DNA of 12,542 bases from Candidatus Woesearchaeota archaeon (GCA_018302165.1 JAGWAA010000008.1:1-12542); one strand, 5' to 3'. Numbered from the stretch's first letter, positions 1-6,128 are shown. Numbers and translations are program-made. Notes: generated from the sequence alone by a model not told the origin.

Positions 1-117
1 ATAATAAGCTTCATAAACATAAAATAAAGGATTTTTACTATTTATAAATAATTTTTTTTAAAAATCATTAAAATAAACACTATTTTATGGTATATTTAGA
101 ATTTTTTATATCTTATT

Positions 118-190
118 TTCCATAGGAAATTATATTTAATAAAAAAAATGGTATAGTTCCTATTTTTTAGAATTATAGTTCCATAGGAAA
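118..190. repeat. Two TTCCATAGGAAA repeats upstream of the first gene
   Basis: TTCCATAGGAAA occurs at 118-129 and again at 179-190. Each copy is a near-palindrome (TTCC-ATA-GGAA), and a lone half-site TTCCTA lies between them near 157-162. ATGGTATA is also repeated (87-94 and 149-156). The second copy runs into a G-rich stretch (GGTGGGTGGGGG, 195-206) and a small inverted repeat GGGT-TATT-ACCC (204-215) that abuts the Box A of the 251 gene. The arrangement looks like operator sites for a DNA-binding regulator, but its identity cannot be told from the sequence. Confidence 0.5.
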
Positions 191-222
191 CCATGGTGGG
201 TGGGGGTTATTACCCAAAAATA

Positions 223-230
223 TTTATATC
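223..230 (+). promoter_or_regulatory. Box A promoter of the 251 gene
   Basis: TTTATATC is centred about 25 nt before the ATG at 251. There is no Shine-Dalgarno, so the transcript is probably leaderless. Confidence 0.6.
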
Positions 231-250
231 AATTGAACTATTAATCAAAT

Positions 251-559
251 ATGAACTTCCTATTAATCATAGTAGTAATTTTAGCTTTAGTTTTAATAAT
301 AGAACTTCTAAAACACCAATTTACTAAAAATGTTTTCAAATATTTTATAGTTTTAATTATAATTATCATTACTATTTTAATTATTTCAGCTTATATAGAT
401 CTAGGAAATTTTATTGGTAAAGAGAGCACTTTTTCAAAAACAGGTGCTGTAATAGTAGAAGGCATGTCTGAAGATACTGATTTAATTAAAGAAAGTGAAA
501 CATTAAATAAAATTTCTGATAAAACTAGTGAATTGTTTAATAATATTATAGATGATTAG
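251..559 (+). CDS. Small membrane protein with two transmembrane helices
   Basis: This is a 102-residue protein I do not recognise. Residues 3-20 and 31-50 are strongly hydrophobic and should form two membrane helices. They are separated by a short loop with basic residues (KHQFTKNVFK), which the positive-inside rule would place in the cytoplasm. The rest (about 51-102) is hydrophilic and acidic and ends in DD, so both termini are predicted on the outside. The ATG is chosen because Box A sits 25 nt upstream, giving a leaderless message. It has its own promoter, with repeated operator-like sequences upstream, and lies 66 bp before the PRC-barrel gene, which also has its own promoter. The composition matches its neighbours and it looks intact. 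Confidence 0.75.
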   Translation: MNFLLIIVVILALVLIIELLKHQFTKNVFKYFIVLIIIIITILIISAYIDLGNFIGKESTFSKTGAVIVEGMSEDTDLIKESETLNKISDKTSELFNNIIDD

Positions 560-568
560 GTTTAGAAA

Positions 569-621
569 ATTATATAAACAATTCATAACTTATTACAATA
601 ATCATATTATTCGGGAGGAAA
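569..621 (+). promoter_or_regulatory. Box A plus Shine-Dalgarno leader of the PRC-barrel gene
   Basis: Box A is at 569-578 (core TATATAAAC), about 52 nt before the ATG at 626, so transcription should start near 600 and leave a leader of about 25 nt. That leader holds GGGAGGAAA (613-621), a strong Shine-Dalgarno about 7 nt from the start codon. Most genes in this window lack this arrangement. Confidence 0.65.
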
Positions 622-625
622 TATA

Positions 626-898
626 ATGGTAGATGCTAAAAATGATGATAAGAGGAATTCAAGATCCTTAATAGGTAAAACAGTCGTATCAAAATCAGGT
701 AAAAAATTTGGTGTTGTTGGTAACATGACTTTTGAAACAAGATCTGGTGAATTAATGCAAATTATTTTAAAAGAACCAACATCATACATTGATCATTTAG
801 AAATTGAACAGGACAAAGAAGGTAATTGGTTAATCCCATTTTCATCTGTTGTTGCTGTTGGTGACTTTGTGGTTGTAGCTGAAGAGGATATTTTATAA
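626..898 (+). CDS. PRC-barrel domain protein
   Basis: A 90-residue protein that is almost entirely one PRC-barrel. After a short charged tail (1-13) come LIGKTVVSKSGKKFGVVGNM and then the turn SGELMQIILKE (the 'G.k.G.v.d' pattern followed by a beta strand). The end, LIPFSSVVAVGDFVVVAEE, matches the closing strands of the family. PRC-barrels are small beta-barrel modules that bind RNA or protein partners; they occur in RimM, in photosynthetic reaction centre H subunits, and as free-standing archaeal proteins whose role is not settled. The start is fixed by the GGAGGAAA ribosome site 7 nt upstream. The next gene begins 16 nt after the stop and may be co-transcribed. Confidence 0.85.
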   Translation: MVDAKNDDKRNSRSLIGKTVVSKSGKKFGVVGNMTFETRSGELMQIILKEPTSYIDHLEIEQDKEGNWLIPFSSVVAVGDFVVVAEEDIL

Positions 899-914
899 TT
901 TTTTTCAATTAAAA

Positions 915-1223
915 ATGACAATAGAAGCAAGAGATTTAGTAGGAATTGTAATTTCAAATGATTCTCCTCATAGAGGAAATATTTTTATAGTTGAACGTTA
1001 TTCTCTTCATCCAGATGATACATTAAAATGGTGTGAATTAAGTACACTTCCTACGTTTTATATATTTAAATATAAAGTTAAATTATTTGAAAGAAAAAGA
1101 CCCTTTAGAGATATTATTGATTCTAATTTAAATTTAATCAGTACTTGGATAGAATACAATCCTGATAAACCTTTACGAGAATTAGTGGATAGATATAAAA
1201 CTCTTTTTAGTGAAGATCTATAA
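915..1223 (+). CDS. Hypothetical 102-residue protein downstream of PRC-barrel
   Basis: I do not recognise this protein. It is soluble, without signal peptide or membrane helix. The first half looks beta-rich (ARDLVGIVISND, GNIFIVERYSL, FYIFKYKVKLFE). The second half looks helical (RDIIDSNLNLISTWIEY, LRELVDRYKTLF). It starts 16 nt after the PRC-barrel stop with no Shine-Dalgarno. An AT-rich TTTTATAAT lies at 891-899, only about 20 nt before the ATG, a little close for a leaderless promoter. Co-transcription with the PRC-barrel gene is equally possible. The next gene, lonB, has its own promoter just after this stop. Confidence 0.7.
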   Translation: MTIEARDLVGIVISNDSPHRGNIFIVERYSLHPDDTLKWCELSTLPTFYIFKYKVKLFERKRPFRDIIDSNLNLISTWIEYNPDKPLRELVDRYKTLFSEDL

Positions 1224-1228
1224 CATTA

Positions 1229-1240
1229 CTTTTATAAATA
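1229..1240 (+). promoter_or_regulatory. Box A promoter of lonB
   Basis: CTTTTATAAATA is centred about 26 nt before the GTG at 1262, the same spacing as in front of the ATG-start leaderless genes here. This supports GTG as the true start of lonB. Confidence 0.65.
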
Positions 1241-1261
1241 ACTAGTATTCTCCAAGAAGTC

Positions 1262-3142
1262 GTGTTAGACTATAAAACCACAAAGGACATTGAAGTTCCT
1301 AAAATTATCATAGATCAAGTTATTGGTCAGGAACATGCTGTTAACATAATCAAAAAAGCAGCATTAAAACGTAGAAATGTTTTATTAATAGGTTCTCCAG
1401 GTACAGGTAAATCTTTATTAGGTCAAGGTTTAGCAGAATTATTACCTAAAGAAAAATTAGTTGATGTTTTAACATTACCAAATCTAACTGATGAAAATTT
1501 TCCTTTAGTAAAAACAGTTCCAAAAGGTCAAGGTAAAATAATAGTTAACAATGCAAAATTAGAAACTTTAGGTTCATTTCGAAATCAAAATATTTTATTA
1601 ATAATTTTTGTAATTATTGCAACAGCACTTCCATATTATTTTTATGCTAAAGGAATATTTCCTTTTGATTCACCTATAATATATGCTGCTTCAATGATGA
1701 CAAGTATGGTATTTATTATTGGATTAATGCTTTTTTTAAATTTAAGTAAAAAAACAATGAAATTAGGCGGAACAAATATAACACCAAAATTATTGATTGA
1801 TAATTCAGAAGTTAAAACTTCACCATTTCATGATGCAACAGGTGCTCATGCTGGTGCGCTTTTAGGCGATGTACTTCATGATCCTCTCCAAAGTGGAGGT
1901 TTGGGCACTCCAGCACATGAGAGATTAATAGCAGGATTAGTTCATAGAGCTTCAGGTGGGGTTTTGTTCATTGATGAGATTTCAACATTACAACCTCATT
2001 CGCAACAAGAATTATTAACGGCATTACAAGAAAAAAAATATCCTATTACAGGCCAATCTGAAAGATCAAGTGGAGCTATGACTAGATCTCAACCTGTTCC
2101 AACTGATTTTATTTTAGTAGCAGCTGGTAATTTAGAAACAATTCAACATATGCATCCAGCTTTAAGATCTAGAATTAGAGGTTATGGTTACGAAGTTTAT
2201 ATGAATAATACAATGGATGATACTCCTGAAAATAGGGACAAGTTAGCAGTATTTGTTGCTCAAGAGGTTCAAAAAGATGGAAAAATTCCTCATTTCACAA
2301 AAGAAGCAGTAGAATCAATAATTAATGAAGCAAGAAAAATGGCTTCCACTTCTGGTAAATTAACAGTAAGATTAAGAGAATTAGGTGGTTTAATTAGAGC
2401 AGCTGGTGATTTAGCTGTTGAAACAAACGCAGATTTTGTTAAACCTGAACATGTTGTGGACGCAAAAAAAATTTCTAGAACTTTAGAACAGCAAATGGCA
2501 GATAGATATATTGAAGCAAAGAAAAAATATGATGTTATAGTAATTAAAGGAACAAGAGTTGGAAGAGTAAATGGTTTGGCAGTTATTGGTTCTGATTCAG
2601 CACATTCTGGTATTGTTCTTCCAATTGAATCTGAAGTAACACCAGGTGGTAAGAAAACAGAATTTGTAGCTACTGGTAAACTTGGGGAGATAGCTAAAGA
2701 AGCAGTAAAGAATGTTTCTGCATTAATATTGAAATATTTTGGTGAAGATATTAGAGAAAAATATGATGTTTACATACAATTTGTTCAATCTACAGAAGGC
2801 GTTGAAGGAGATTCTGCTTCTATTGCTGTTGCAACTTCTATCATATCTTCGTTAAAGAACGTACCAATTAGACAAGATACTGCTATGACCGGTTCATTAT
2901 CAGTAAGAGGAGAAGTTTTAGCAGTTGGTGGTATTACAGCAAAAGTAGAGGCAGCTATTGATGCAGGGATTAAGAGAGTAATAATTCCTAAATCCAATGA
3001 AAAAGACATAGTAATTTCAAAGGAGAAAATGTCCAAAATTAAAATTATACCTGTAACAAGGATAGAGGAAGTTATAAAAGAAGCTCTTGATTGGAAAGGC
3101 AAAGAATCTATATTAAATAATATTCTTAAAAAATCACAATAA
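1262..3142 (+). CDS. lonB: Archaeal membrane-anchored ATP-dependent protease LonB
   Basis: LonB degrades damaged and regulatory proteins at the inner face of the membrane, using ATP to unfold and thread substrates. In 626 residues, the expected length, all parts are visible in order. Walker A GSPGTGKS is at 44-51. A membrane insert between Walker A and B has two hydrophobic helices (about 110-128 and 138-160), the archaeal LonB hallmark. Walker B VLFIDE is at 234-239, sensor-1 Asn is at about 290, and the arginine-finger region LRSRIRG is at 301-307. The C-terminal protease has EGDSAS with catalytic Ser518 and GGITAK with Lys561. Their 43-residue spacing equals that known for archaeal Lon. 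The start is GTG, chosen from the Box A spacing. The gene is complete and converges with a small winged-helix gene, overlapping it by 9 bp. Confidence 0.97.
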   Translation: MLDYKTTKDIEVPKIIIDQVIGQEHAVNIIKKAALKRRNVLLIGSPGTGKSLLGQGLAELLPKEKLVDVLTLPNLTDENFPLVKTVPKGQGKIIVNNAKLETLGSFRNQNILLIIFVIIATALPYYFYAKGIFPFDSPIIYAASMMTSMVFIIGLMLFLNLSKKTMKLGGTNITPKLLIDNSEVKTSPFHDATGAHAGALLGDVLHDPLQSGGLGTPAHERLIAGLVHRASGGVLFIDEISTLQPHSQQELLTALQEKKYPITGQSERSSGAMTRSQPVPTDFILVAAGNLETIQHMHPALRSRIRGYGYEVYMNNTMDDTPENRDKLAVFVAQEVQKDGKIPHFTKEAVESIINEARKMASTSGKLTVRLRELGGLIRAAGDLAVETNADFVKPEHVVDAKKISRTLEQQMADRYIEAKKKYDVIVIKGTRVGRVNGLAVIGSDSAHSGIVLPIESEVTPGGKKTEFVATGKLGEIAKEAVKNVSALILKYFGEDIREKYDVYIQFVQSTEGVEGDSASIAVATSIISSLKNVPIRQDTAMTGSLSVRGEVLAVGGITAKVEAAIDAGIKRVIIPKSNEKDIVISKEKMSKIKIIPVTRIEEVIKEALDWKGKESILNNILKKSQ

Positions 3143-3388
3143 TTCTTTATACTTATTATAAGCTTGTTCAGTCATAGTCCAATAGCTTTTTCTTGAAAAT
3201 TTATTTGTTACATTTTTTACAAGATTTGTCTTTTCCATTTCTCTTAAAAGTTTTAAAATAAACTCTTTATCTCTTACTTCTATTTCAGAAATATCTGGTG
3301 CACTTATGGCTTTTGGTGCTTCATCAAAGATAATTCTTAAAATATTTGATTTGATTTTTTCAATATTTTCTTTTGAACATTTACTCAT
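3134..3388 (-). CDS. Small winged-helix DNA-binding protein
   Basis: An 84-residue protein with the look of a single winged helix-turn-helix. A first helix (IEKIKSNILRIIFDEAP) is followed by a short helix pair (ISAPDISEIEVRDKEFILKLLREMEKTNLV), whose second part would be the recognition helix. Then comes a basic wing (KNVTNKFSRKSYWTMTEQAYNKYKELL). This resembles MarR/ArsR-like cores, but no close family is clear. Its stop (TGA, 3134-3136) lies inside the last codons of lonB, so the two genes converge with overlapping ends. It has its own Box A 25 nt upstream and shares the spacer 3389-3510 with the divergent 3511 gene, which contains a small inverted repeat that could be its operator. Regulation of either neighbour is inference only. 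Confidence 0.75.
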   Translation of the reverse strand: MSKCSKENIEKIKSNILRIIFDEAPKAISAPDISEIEVRDKEFILKLLREMEKTNLVKNVTNKFSRKSYWTMTEQAYNKYKELL

Positions 3389-3409
3389 AGGTTAAATTAT
3401 AAATTTAAA

Positions 3410-3417
3410 TATTTAAA
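3410..3417 (-). promoter_or_regulatory. Box A promoter of the winged-helix gene
   Basis: Read on the minus strand, TTTAAATA is centred about 25 nt before the ATG at 3388. There is no Shine-Dalgarno, so the gene is probably leaderless. Confidence 0.5.
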
Positions 3418-3426
3418 AAGATTATG

Positions 3427-3438
3427 GCGTTAAAACGC
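3427..3438. promoter_or_regulatory. Inverted repeat GCGTT-AA-AACGC between divergent promoters
   Basis: Perfect 5-bp arms with a 2-nt centre stand out in an otherwise very AT-rich spacer. The repeat lies upstream of the Box A elements of both the 3388 (minus) and 3511 (plus) genes. It is a candidate operator for the adjacent winged-helix protein; nothing else supports it. Confidence 0.35.
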
Positions 3439-3480
3439 TAATATAATATTCGCTTTAATGTAACTTTAATAACCATAACA

Positions 3481-3488
3481 TTTATATA
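3481..3488 (+). promoter_or_regulatory. Box A promoter of the 3511 gene
   Basis: TTTATATA, a canonical archaeal Box A, is centred about 26 nt before the ATG at 3511. No Shine-Dalgarno follows, so the message should be leaderless. Confidence 0.65.
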
Positions 3489-3510
3489 AAAAAACTGAAT
3501 CATTAATAAA

Positions 3511-3942
3511 ATGCCAATAATATCATTTGCTTTCAATAAAATTATTGTTGAAAAAAAGAAAGCCATCGAGGCTCCATTAAAAGTCAAAACTTCTATTAAG
3601 ATTATTGATCTTAAAGAAGAGGAATTAAAGAAGGATCTTTTACTTAAGTTTTCTTTTGAATATAGAGTTGATTATGAAACAGAACAAGCTAACTTAATAT
3701 TAGGTGGAGATTTACTTTTTGCAGGTCCTCGTAATGAACTTGAGAAGATTTTCAAAGAATGGAAAAAAACCAAGAAATTTAGCCCAGAGATTAGTAAAGA
3801 TGTATTGAATAATATCTTTATTAGATGTAATGTTAAAGCTTTATTTTTTGAACAAGAAGCTAATCTTCCTCCACATATTGTACTTCCAAGACTTCAGCCC
3901 ATGGCTGTAAAGAAAGGTAAGTCTGAAGATTATATTGGGTAA
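3511..3942 (+). CDS. Hypothetical protein, 143 residues, possible SecB-like fold
   Basis: I cannot assign this protein to a family. It is soluble, with no signal peptide or membrane helix. Residues 1-70 alternate in a way that suggests a beta sheet (ISFAFNKIIVEKKK, LKVKTSIKIIDLKEE, LLLKFSFEYRVDYE, QANLILGGDLLFAG). A helix with 'LEKIFKEWKK' follows, and then a C-terminal helix and tail (VLNNIFIRCNVKALFFEQEANLPPHIVLPRLQP, split here for description). The order of sheet, long helix and a proline-rich tail vaguely recalls SecB-type chaperones, but I give that little weight. The start follows from the Box A at 3481. It lies just upstream of the 11-bp repeat array, which begins 10 nt after its stop. 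Confidence 0.75.
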   Translation: MPIISFAFNKIIVEKKKAIEAPLKVKTSIKIIDLKEEELKKDLLLKFSFEYRVDYETEQANLILGGDLLFAGPRNELEKIFKEWKKTKKFSPEISKDVLNNIFIRCNVKALFFEQEANLPPHIVLPRLQPMAVKKGKSEDYIG

Positions 3943-3951
3943 GATTATAGC

Positions 3952-4017
3952 TTTCCGACACCACTCCGGCATTCTTTCGACACTCTTTCGACAGGGTTCC
4001 GGCATTCTTTCGACACC
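3952..4017 (+). repeat. Six tandem 11-bp repeats (consensus CTTTCGACACT)
   Basis: Six directly adjacent 11-mers start at 3952, 3963, 3974, 3985, 3996 and 4007: TTTCCGACACC, ACTCCGGCATT, CTTTCGACACT, CTTTCGACAGG, GTTCCGGCATT and CTTTCGACACC. The core is CGRCA, repeating every 11 bp, about one helical turn, so all sites would face the same side of the DNA. On a larger scale TCCGGCATTCTTTCGACAC is a 19-bp direct repeat (3965 and 3998). The array is visibly GC-richer than its surroundings and stops about 20 nt before the Box A of the 4068 gene. Degraded copies occur inside that gene. It looks like a cooperative protein-binding array. Confidence 0.85.
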
Positions 4018-4037
4018 TATACTCTTTTCTATAAAAT

Positions 4038-4046
4038 CTTTTAAAT
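4038..4046 (+). promoter_or_regulatory. Box A promoter of the 4068 gene
   Basis: CTTTTAAAT is centred 26 nt before the ATG at 4068. The 11-bp repeat array ends 20 nt upstream of it, so bound protein would sit next to TBP/TFB. Confidence 0.65.
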
Positions 4047-4067
4047 CCTATTTCATTTTTATCCTTT

Positions 4068-4793
4068 ATGAGTATTCTTCATGATGATGACGCTATAAAA
4101 GAATCATTTCGTAGAGTTAAAGAACATATGGCTTTACTTGAGAAAGAGCTTCGTGCAGATAGAGAGTTCATAATTGTCTTAAATTCTACAATAGAGCAAT
4201 TAAGTAGCCGTGTTAGGGTTCTAGAGGATAAGTTAGATAATAAAGAACAAATTATAGAGAAAGAGTTCATTGATAAGGTTAATAAACCAAAAATAGAAGA
4301 TTTAGAGAATAATAATCTTATAATAGAAGAAAAAGAGGTTATTAGTAACTCCGGCATGGTATCTCCATCGGAAAGGAAGGGGTATCTTGCGACGCGTCAA
4401 CGACACCTCGACACTCTTTCGACACCCTTTCGACACTCCGGCACACATAATATTGATTTTGAGGAGCTTAAGGCTGGTCTTAATAAGGCATTTTTGTCTC
4501 TCACTAACAGGGAATTTAAGGTGTTTTCTGCTATTTATACCCTTGAAGAACAGAATAAAGGACCTGTTACCTATCAGGAATTAGCTCAATTTCTTGATCT
4601 TTCTTCTAGTTCTATTAGGGATTATATTTCTGAATTAATAAGGAAAGGTACTCCTATTATGAAGGAAAAGAACAGAAATGGTATGGCTTATATCTCAGTT
4701 TCTAAAGAATTTCGTTCTTTGAATCTCATGTCTAAGCTTTTAGGTCTTAGAAGTCTTTCAAATGATCAAAGATCTCTATTTGACCCTTTTTAA
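4068..4793 (+). CDS. Coiled-coil plus winged-helix DNA-binding protein with repeat-containing linker
   Basis: A 241-residue protein with three parts. Residues about 10-90 are charged and heptad-like (VKEHMALLEKELRADREF, IEQLSSRVRVLEDKL) and should form a coiled coil. Residues about 91-130 are a low-complexity linker. Residues about 140-218 form a winged helix: LTNREFKVFSAIYTLEEQ, then LAQFLDLSSSSIRDYISELI as the helix-turn-helix, and a wing ending in AYISVS. The domain resembles sigma-region-4/MarR-like HTH modules seen in DPANN proteins, but no function is known to me. The linker (109-126, TRQRHLDTLSTPFRHSGT) is encoded by copies of the same 11-bp DNA motif that stands upstream of the promoter. 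The start is supported by Box A 26 nt upstream. Autoregulation through the repeats is my inference; a role in DNA segregation or replication control is also possible. Confidence 0.8.
   Translation: MSILHDDDAIKESFRRVKEHMALLEKELRADREFIIVLNSTIEQLSSRVRVLEDKLDNKEQIIEKEFIDKVNKPKIEDLENNNLIIEEKEVISNSGMVSPSERKGYLATRQRHLDTLSTPFRHSGTHNIDFEELKAGLNKAFLSLTNREFKVFSAIYTLEEQNKGPVTYQELAQFLDLSSSSIRDYISELIRKGTPIMKEKNRNGMAYISVSKEFRSLNLMSKLLGLRSLSNDQRSLFDPF
4386..4444 (+). repeat. Intragenic copies of the CGACAC repeat
   Basis: Inside the 4068 gene the core CGACAC starts at 4401, 4409, 4420 and 4431. A degenerate CGACG is at 4390 and CGGCAC at 4439. The spacings are 11, 8, 11, 11 and 8 bp. CTTTCGACAC is exact at 4416-4425 and 4427-4436, identical to the upstream array, and a further lone TCCGGCA lies at 4350-4356. 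The motif is read in different frames along the linker (CGA-CAC as RH, then LDT, then STP, then RH again), so the shared feature is the DNA rather than the peptide. Confidence 0.8.
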
Positions 4794-4803
4794 TTAACTC
4801 TCA

Positions 4804-4870
4804 CTTTTTGATTTTAAAGCTTATTTTAACCTTTTTCTTCATATTCTCTTTTTAATTTGTTTTGTTTTAA
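4804..4870 (+). terminator. T-rich terminator region after the 4068 gene
   Basis: Several runs of 4-6 T occur within about 80 nt of the stop codon (near 4805-4809, 4832-4836 and 4848-4853), without a stem-loop. Archaeal RNA polymerase terminates on such oligo-T stretches. Confidence 0.4.
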
Positions 4871-4931
4871 TTCTTCACCAATTTATTTTTCATCTAAAAA
4901 CTCTTTCCATCAATCTTGCACTTATTCCGTC

Positions 4932-5080
4932 ACGTTACTTTCATGTTATTAACAGTTAATATACACTAACTAACATGTTACTAACACTTAAACTTTATCG
5001 TCGAAAACGATGTGTTACTAACGTTACTAACGTTAGTTTAACGTTACCACATACGTAAGTAACATGTTACTAACACTTAC
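4932..5080 (+). repeat. GTTACTAAC iteron-like array with 20-bp direct repeat
   Basis: GTTACTAAC occurs at 4977, 5014, 5023 and 5066, with a variant GTTATTAAC at 4945 and a truncated GTTAC at 4934. The 20-mer TAACATGTTACTAACACTTA is exact at 4971-4990 and 5060-5079. The half-sites GTTA and TAAC combine into palindromes: TAACATGTTA at 4971 and 5060, and TAACGTTA at 5019, 5028 and 5039. The array ends 8 nt before the Box A of the 5120 gene. It differs completely in sequence from the 11-bp array before the 4068 gene but occupies the same position relative to the promoter. It probably binds a dimeric protein, perhaps the 5120 product. Confidence 0.8.
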
Positions 5081-5087
5081 CAAAAAA

Positions 5088-5095
5088 TATTTAAA
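5088..5095 (+). promoter_or_regulatory. Box A promoter of the 5120 gene
   Basis: TATTTAAA is centred about 28 nt before the ATG at 5120, directly downstream of the GTTACTAAC array. A leaderless transcript is likely. Confidence 0.6.
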
Positions 5096-5119
5096 CAAGT
5101 TTATCTTATATATTTCTAG

Positions 5120-5752
5120 ATGTTTAATTGGTTCAAAAAAAAAGATGATCAAAGATTTGTTGAAATTGAGTCTTCTGTAAGGAATTCTTTTCAAAATATG
5201 AAAAGTGACATGTCGCATGTTTCAAAATGGATTAGTCATTTTAAAGAAAAGCATGAAGACCATCATTCAAAGATAGAAGGATTGGATAAGAGACTTAAAT
5301 TATTAGAATCTTTAATCAATTATGAATCCCAAAATAACATAGAAAGACAAAAAGTGAGAGTTGAAGAAGAAAAAGAAGAACTTTATGAGGTTGAAACTGA
5401 AGATGAAACTGAGATTAAATCACATAATAGAGATTTATCTTCTCTTTTTTCTGGGACTCAAAGTAAAGTTTTTGGAATTTTATGTGGTCTTGTTTTAGAA
5501 TCTTCTTCCAAATGGATTTCAATTAAAACACTTGCTGATGAAGCCTACAGAGATGATGGAGGCTATGATAAAAATAGGTCTTTGATTTCACAATTTATTT
5601 CACTATATGAGATTAATGGCCTCGTCGAAAGAAAAAGAGTTGGAAAAGAAACTTATATTACAGTTTTAAGAACCCTCAAAGGTAAAGATTTTAGTTCAAT
5701 TATTAATTTGCGAAAGAAAACTTTGAAAACAAAAGCTATAAGGAAATCCTAA
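5120..5752 (+). CDS. Second coiled-coil plus winged-helix DNA-binding protein
   Basis: A 210-residue protein built like the product of the 4068 gene, with little obvious sequence identity to it. A basic, aromatic start (MFNWFKKKDDQRF) leads into a long helix and coiled coil (about 10-72, including SVRNSFQNMKSDMSHVSKWISHF and LDKRLKLLESLI). A very acidic linker follows (about 80-102, rich in E and D). A winged-helix-like domain occupies about 108-187: FSGTQSKVFGILCGLVLE, then an HTH around SQFISLYEINGLVE, and a wing RKRVGKETYITVL. The tail is strongly basic (LRKKTLKTKAIRKS), suited to DNA contact. It has its own promoter beneath a dedicated repeat array, so autoregulation is plausible. The specific function is unknown. 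Confidence 0.8.
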   Translation: MFNWFKKKDDQRFVEIESSVRNSFQNMKSDMSHVSKWISHFKEKHEDHHSKIEGLDKRLKLLESLINYESQNNIERQKVRVEEEKEELYEVETEDETEIKSHNRDLSSLFSGTQSKVFGILCGLVLESSSKWISIKTLADEAYRDDGGYDKNRSLISQFISLYEINGLVERKRVGKETYITVLRTLKGKDFSSIINLRKKTLKTKAIRKS

Positions 5753-6088
5753 ATTTTAACAACCTTATTATTTTTAATTATTCTACGATTTAAAAACTTT
5801 AAAGCTTTCTAGCTTTTCATTAATTCAATACTATTTGGTATGCTTTAATTTATTTTAAAGAAATAATAACATTAACATAATCAGATAATCTTTTATTCGT
5901 TGATAGCTTAAATTTTTCTTTTCCTACTTTAGTTAAAATCCATCACTTAAGGGAATTGATTAATCTATATTTGTTTCAACAGGTCTTACAAAAATCAAAG
6001 TGTTATTCATATTATTTTTATTTTTCCTTTATATTTATTCTGCTCAAAACCTTTAATTTTTAATCAAATTTTTTATTGCACAAAACTT

Positions 6089-6128
6089 TTAATCATTGAT
6101 TAAATATTCTCATTTTATCGTCGATAAA
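6089..6128. promoter_or_regulatory. Paired 15-bp palindromes, candidate operators
   Basis: TTAATCATTGATTAA (6089-6103) and TTTATCGTCGATAAA (6114-6128) each have perfect 7-bp arms around a central T. They fit one consensus, TTWATCRTYGATWAA, with centres 25 bp apart. Two members of one palindrome family so close together suggest a dimer-binding operator or recombinase site, about 100 nt upstream of the recombinase start. The left arm and centre of the second (TTTATCGTCGA) recur at 4994-5004 within the array before the 5120 gene. Confidence 0.6.

Larger units (their letters stand above)
4794..5119. other. Intergenic region of 326 bp
   Basis: No convincing reading frame with a start signal is present. 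The first 120 nt are T-rich, probably termination for the gene at the left. The remainder (about 4932-5080) is the GTTA/TAAC repeat array, followed by Box A of the 5120 gene. Within the array, at 4997-5011, lies ATCGT-CGAAA-ACGAT, a small inverted repeat. Confidence 0.6.

Noticed and set aside
195..206. G-quadruplex in GGTGGGTGGGGG
   Set aside because: Only two to three separate G-runs of three or more, not the four needed for an intramolecular quadruplex.
1590..1745. Hydrophobic insert in lonB that might be a foreign insertion
   Set aside because: Two membrane helices between Walker A and Walker B are normal for archaeal LonB.
2785..3102. Open frame on the minus strand inside lonB
   Set aside because: It lies wholly within the conserved protease domain, has no promoter and no recognisable protein features; a shadow of lonB.
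3952..4017. Possible CRISPR array
   Set aside because: The units are only 11 bp, directly joined without unique spacers, and no cas gene is nearby.
4387..4584. Alternative plus-strand frame overlapping the linker of the 4068 gene
   Set aside because: No promoter or ribosome site, starts inside the repeat tract, and the 4068 frame has clear domains across the same stretch.
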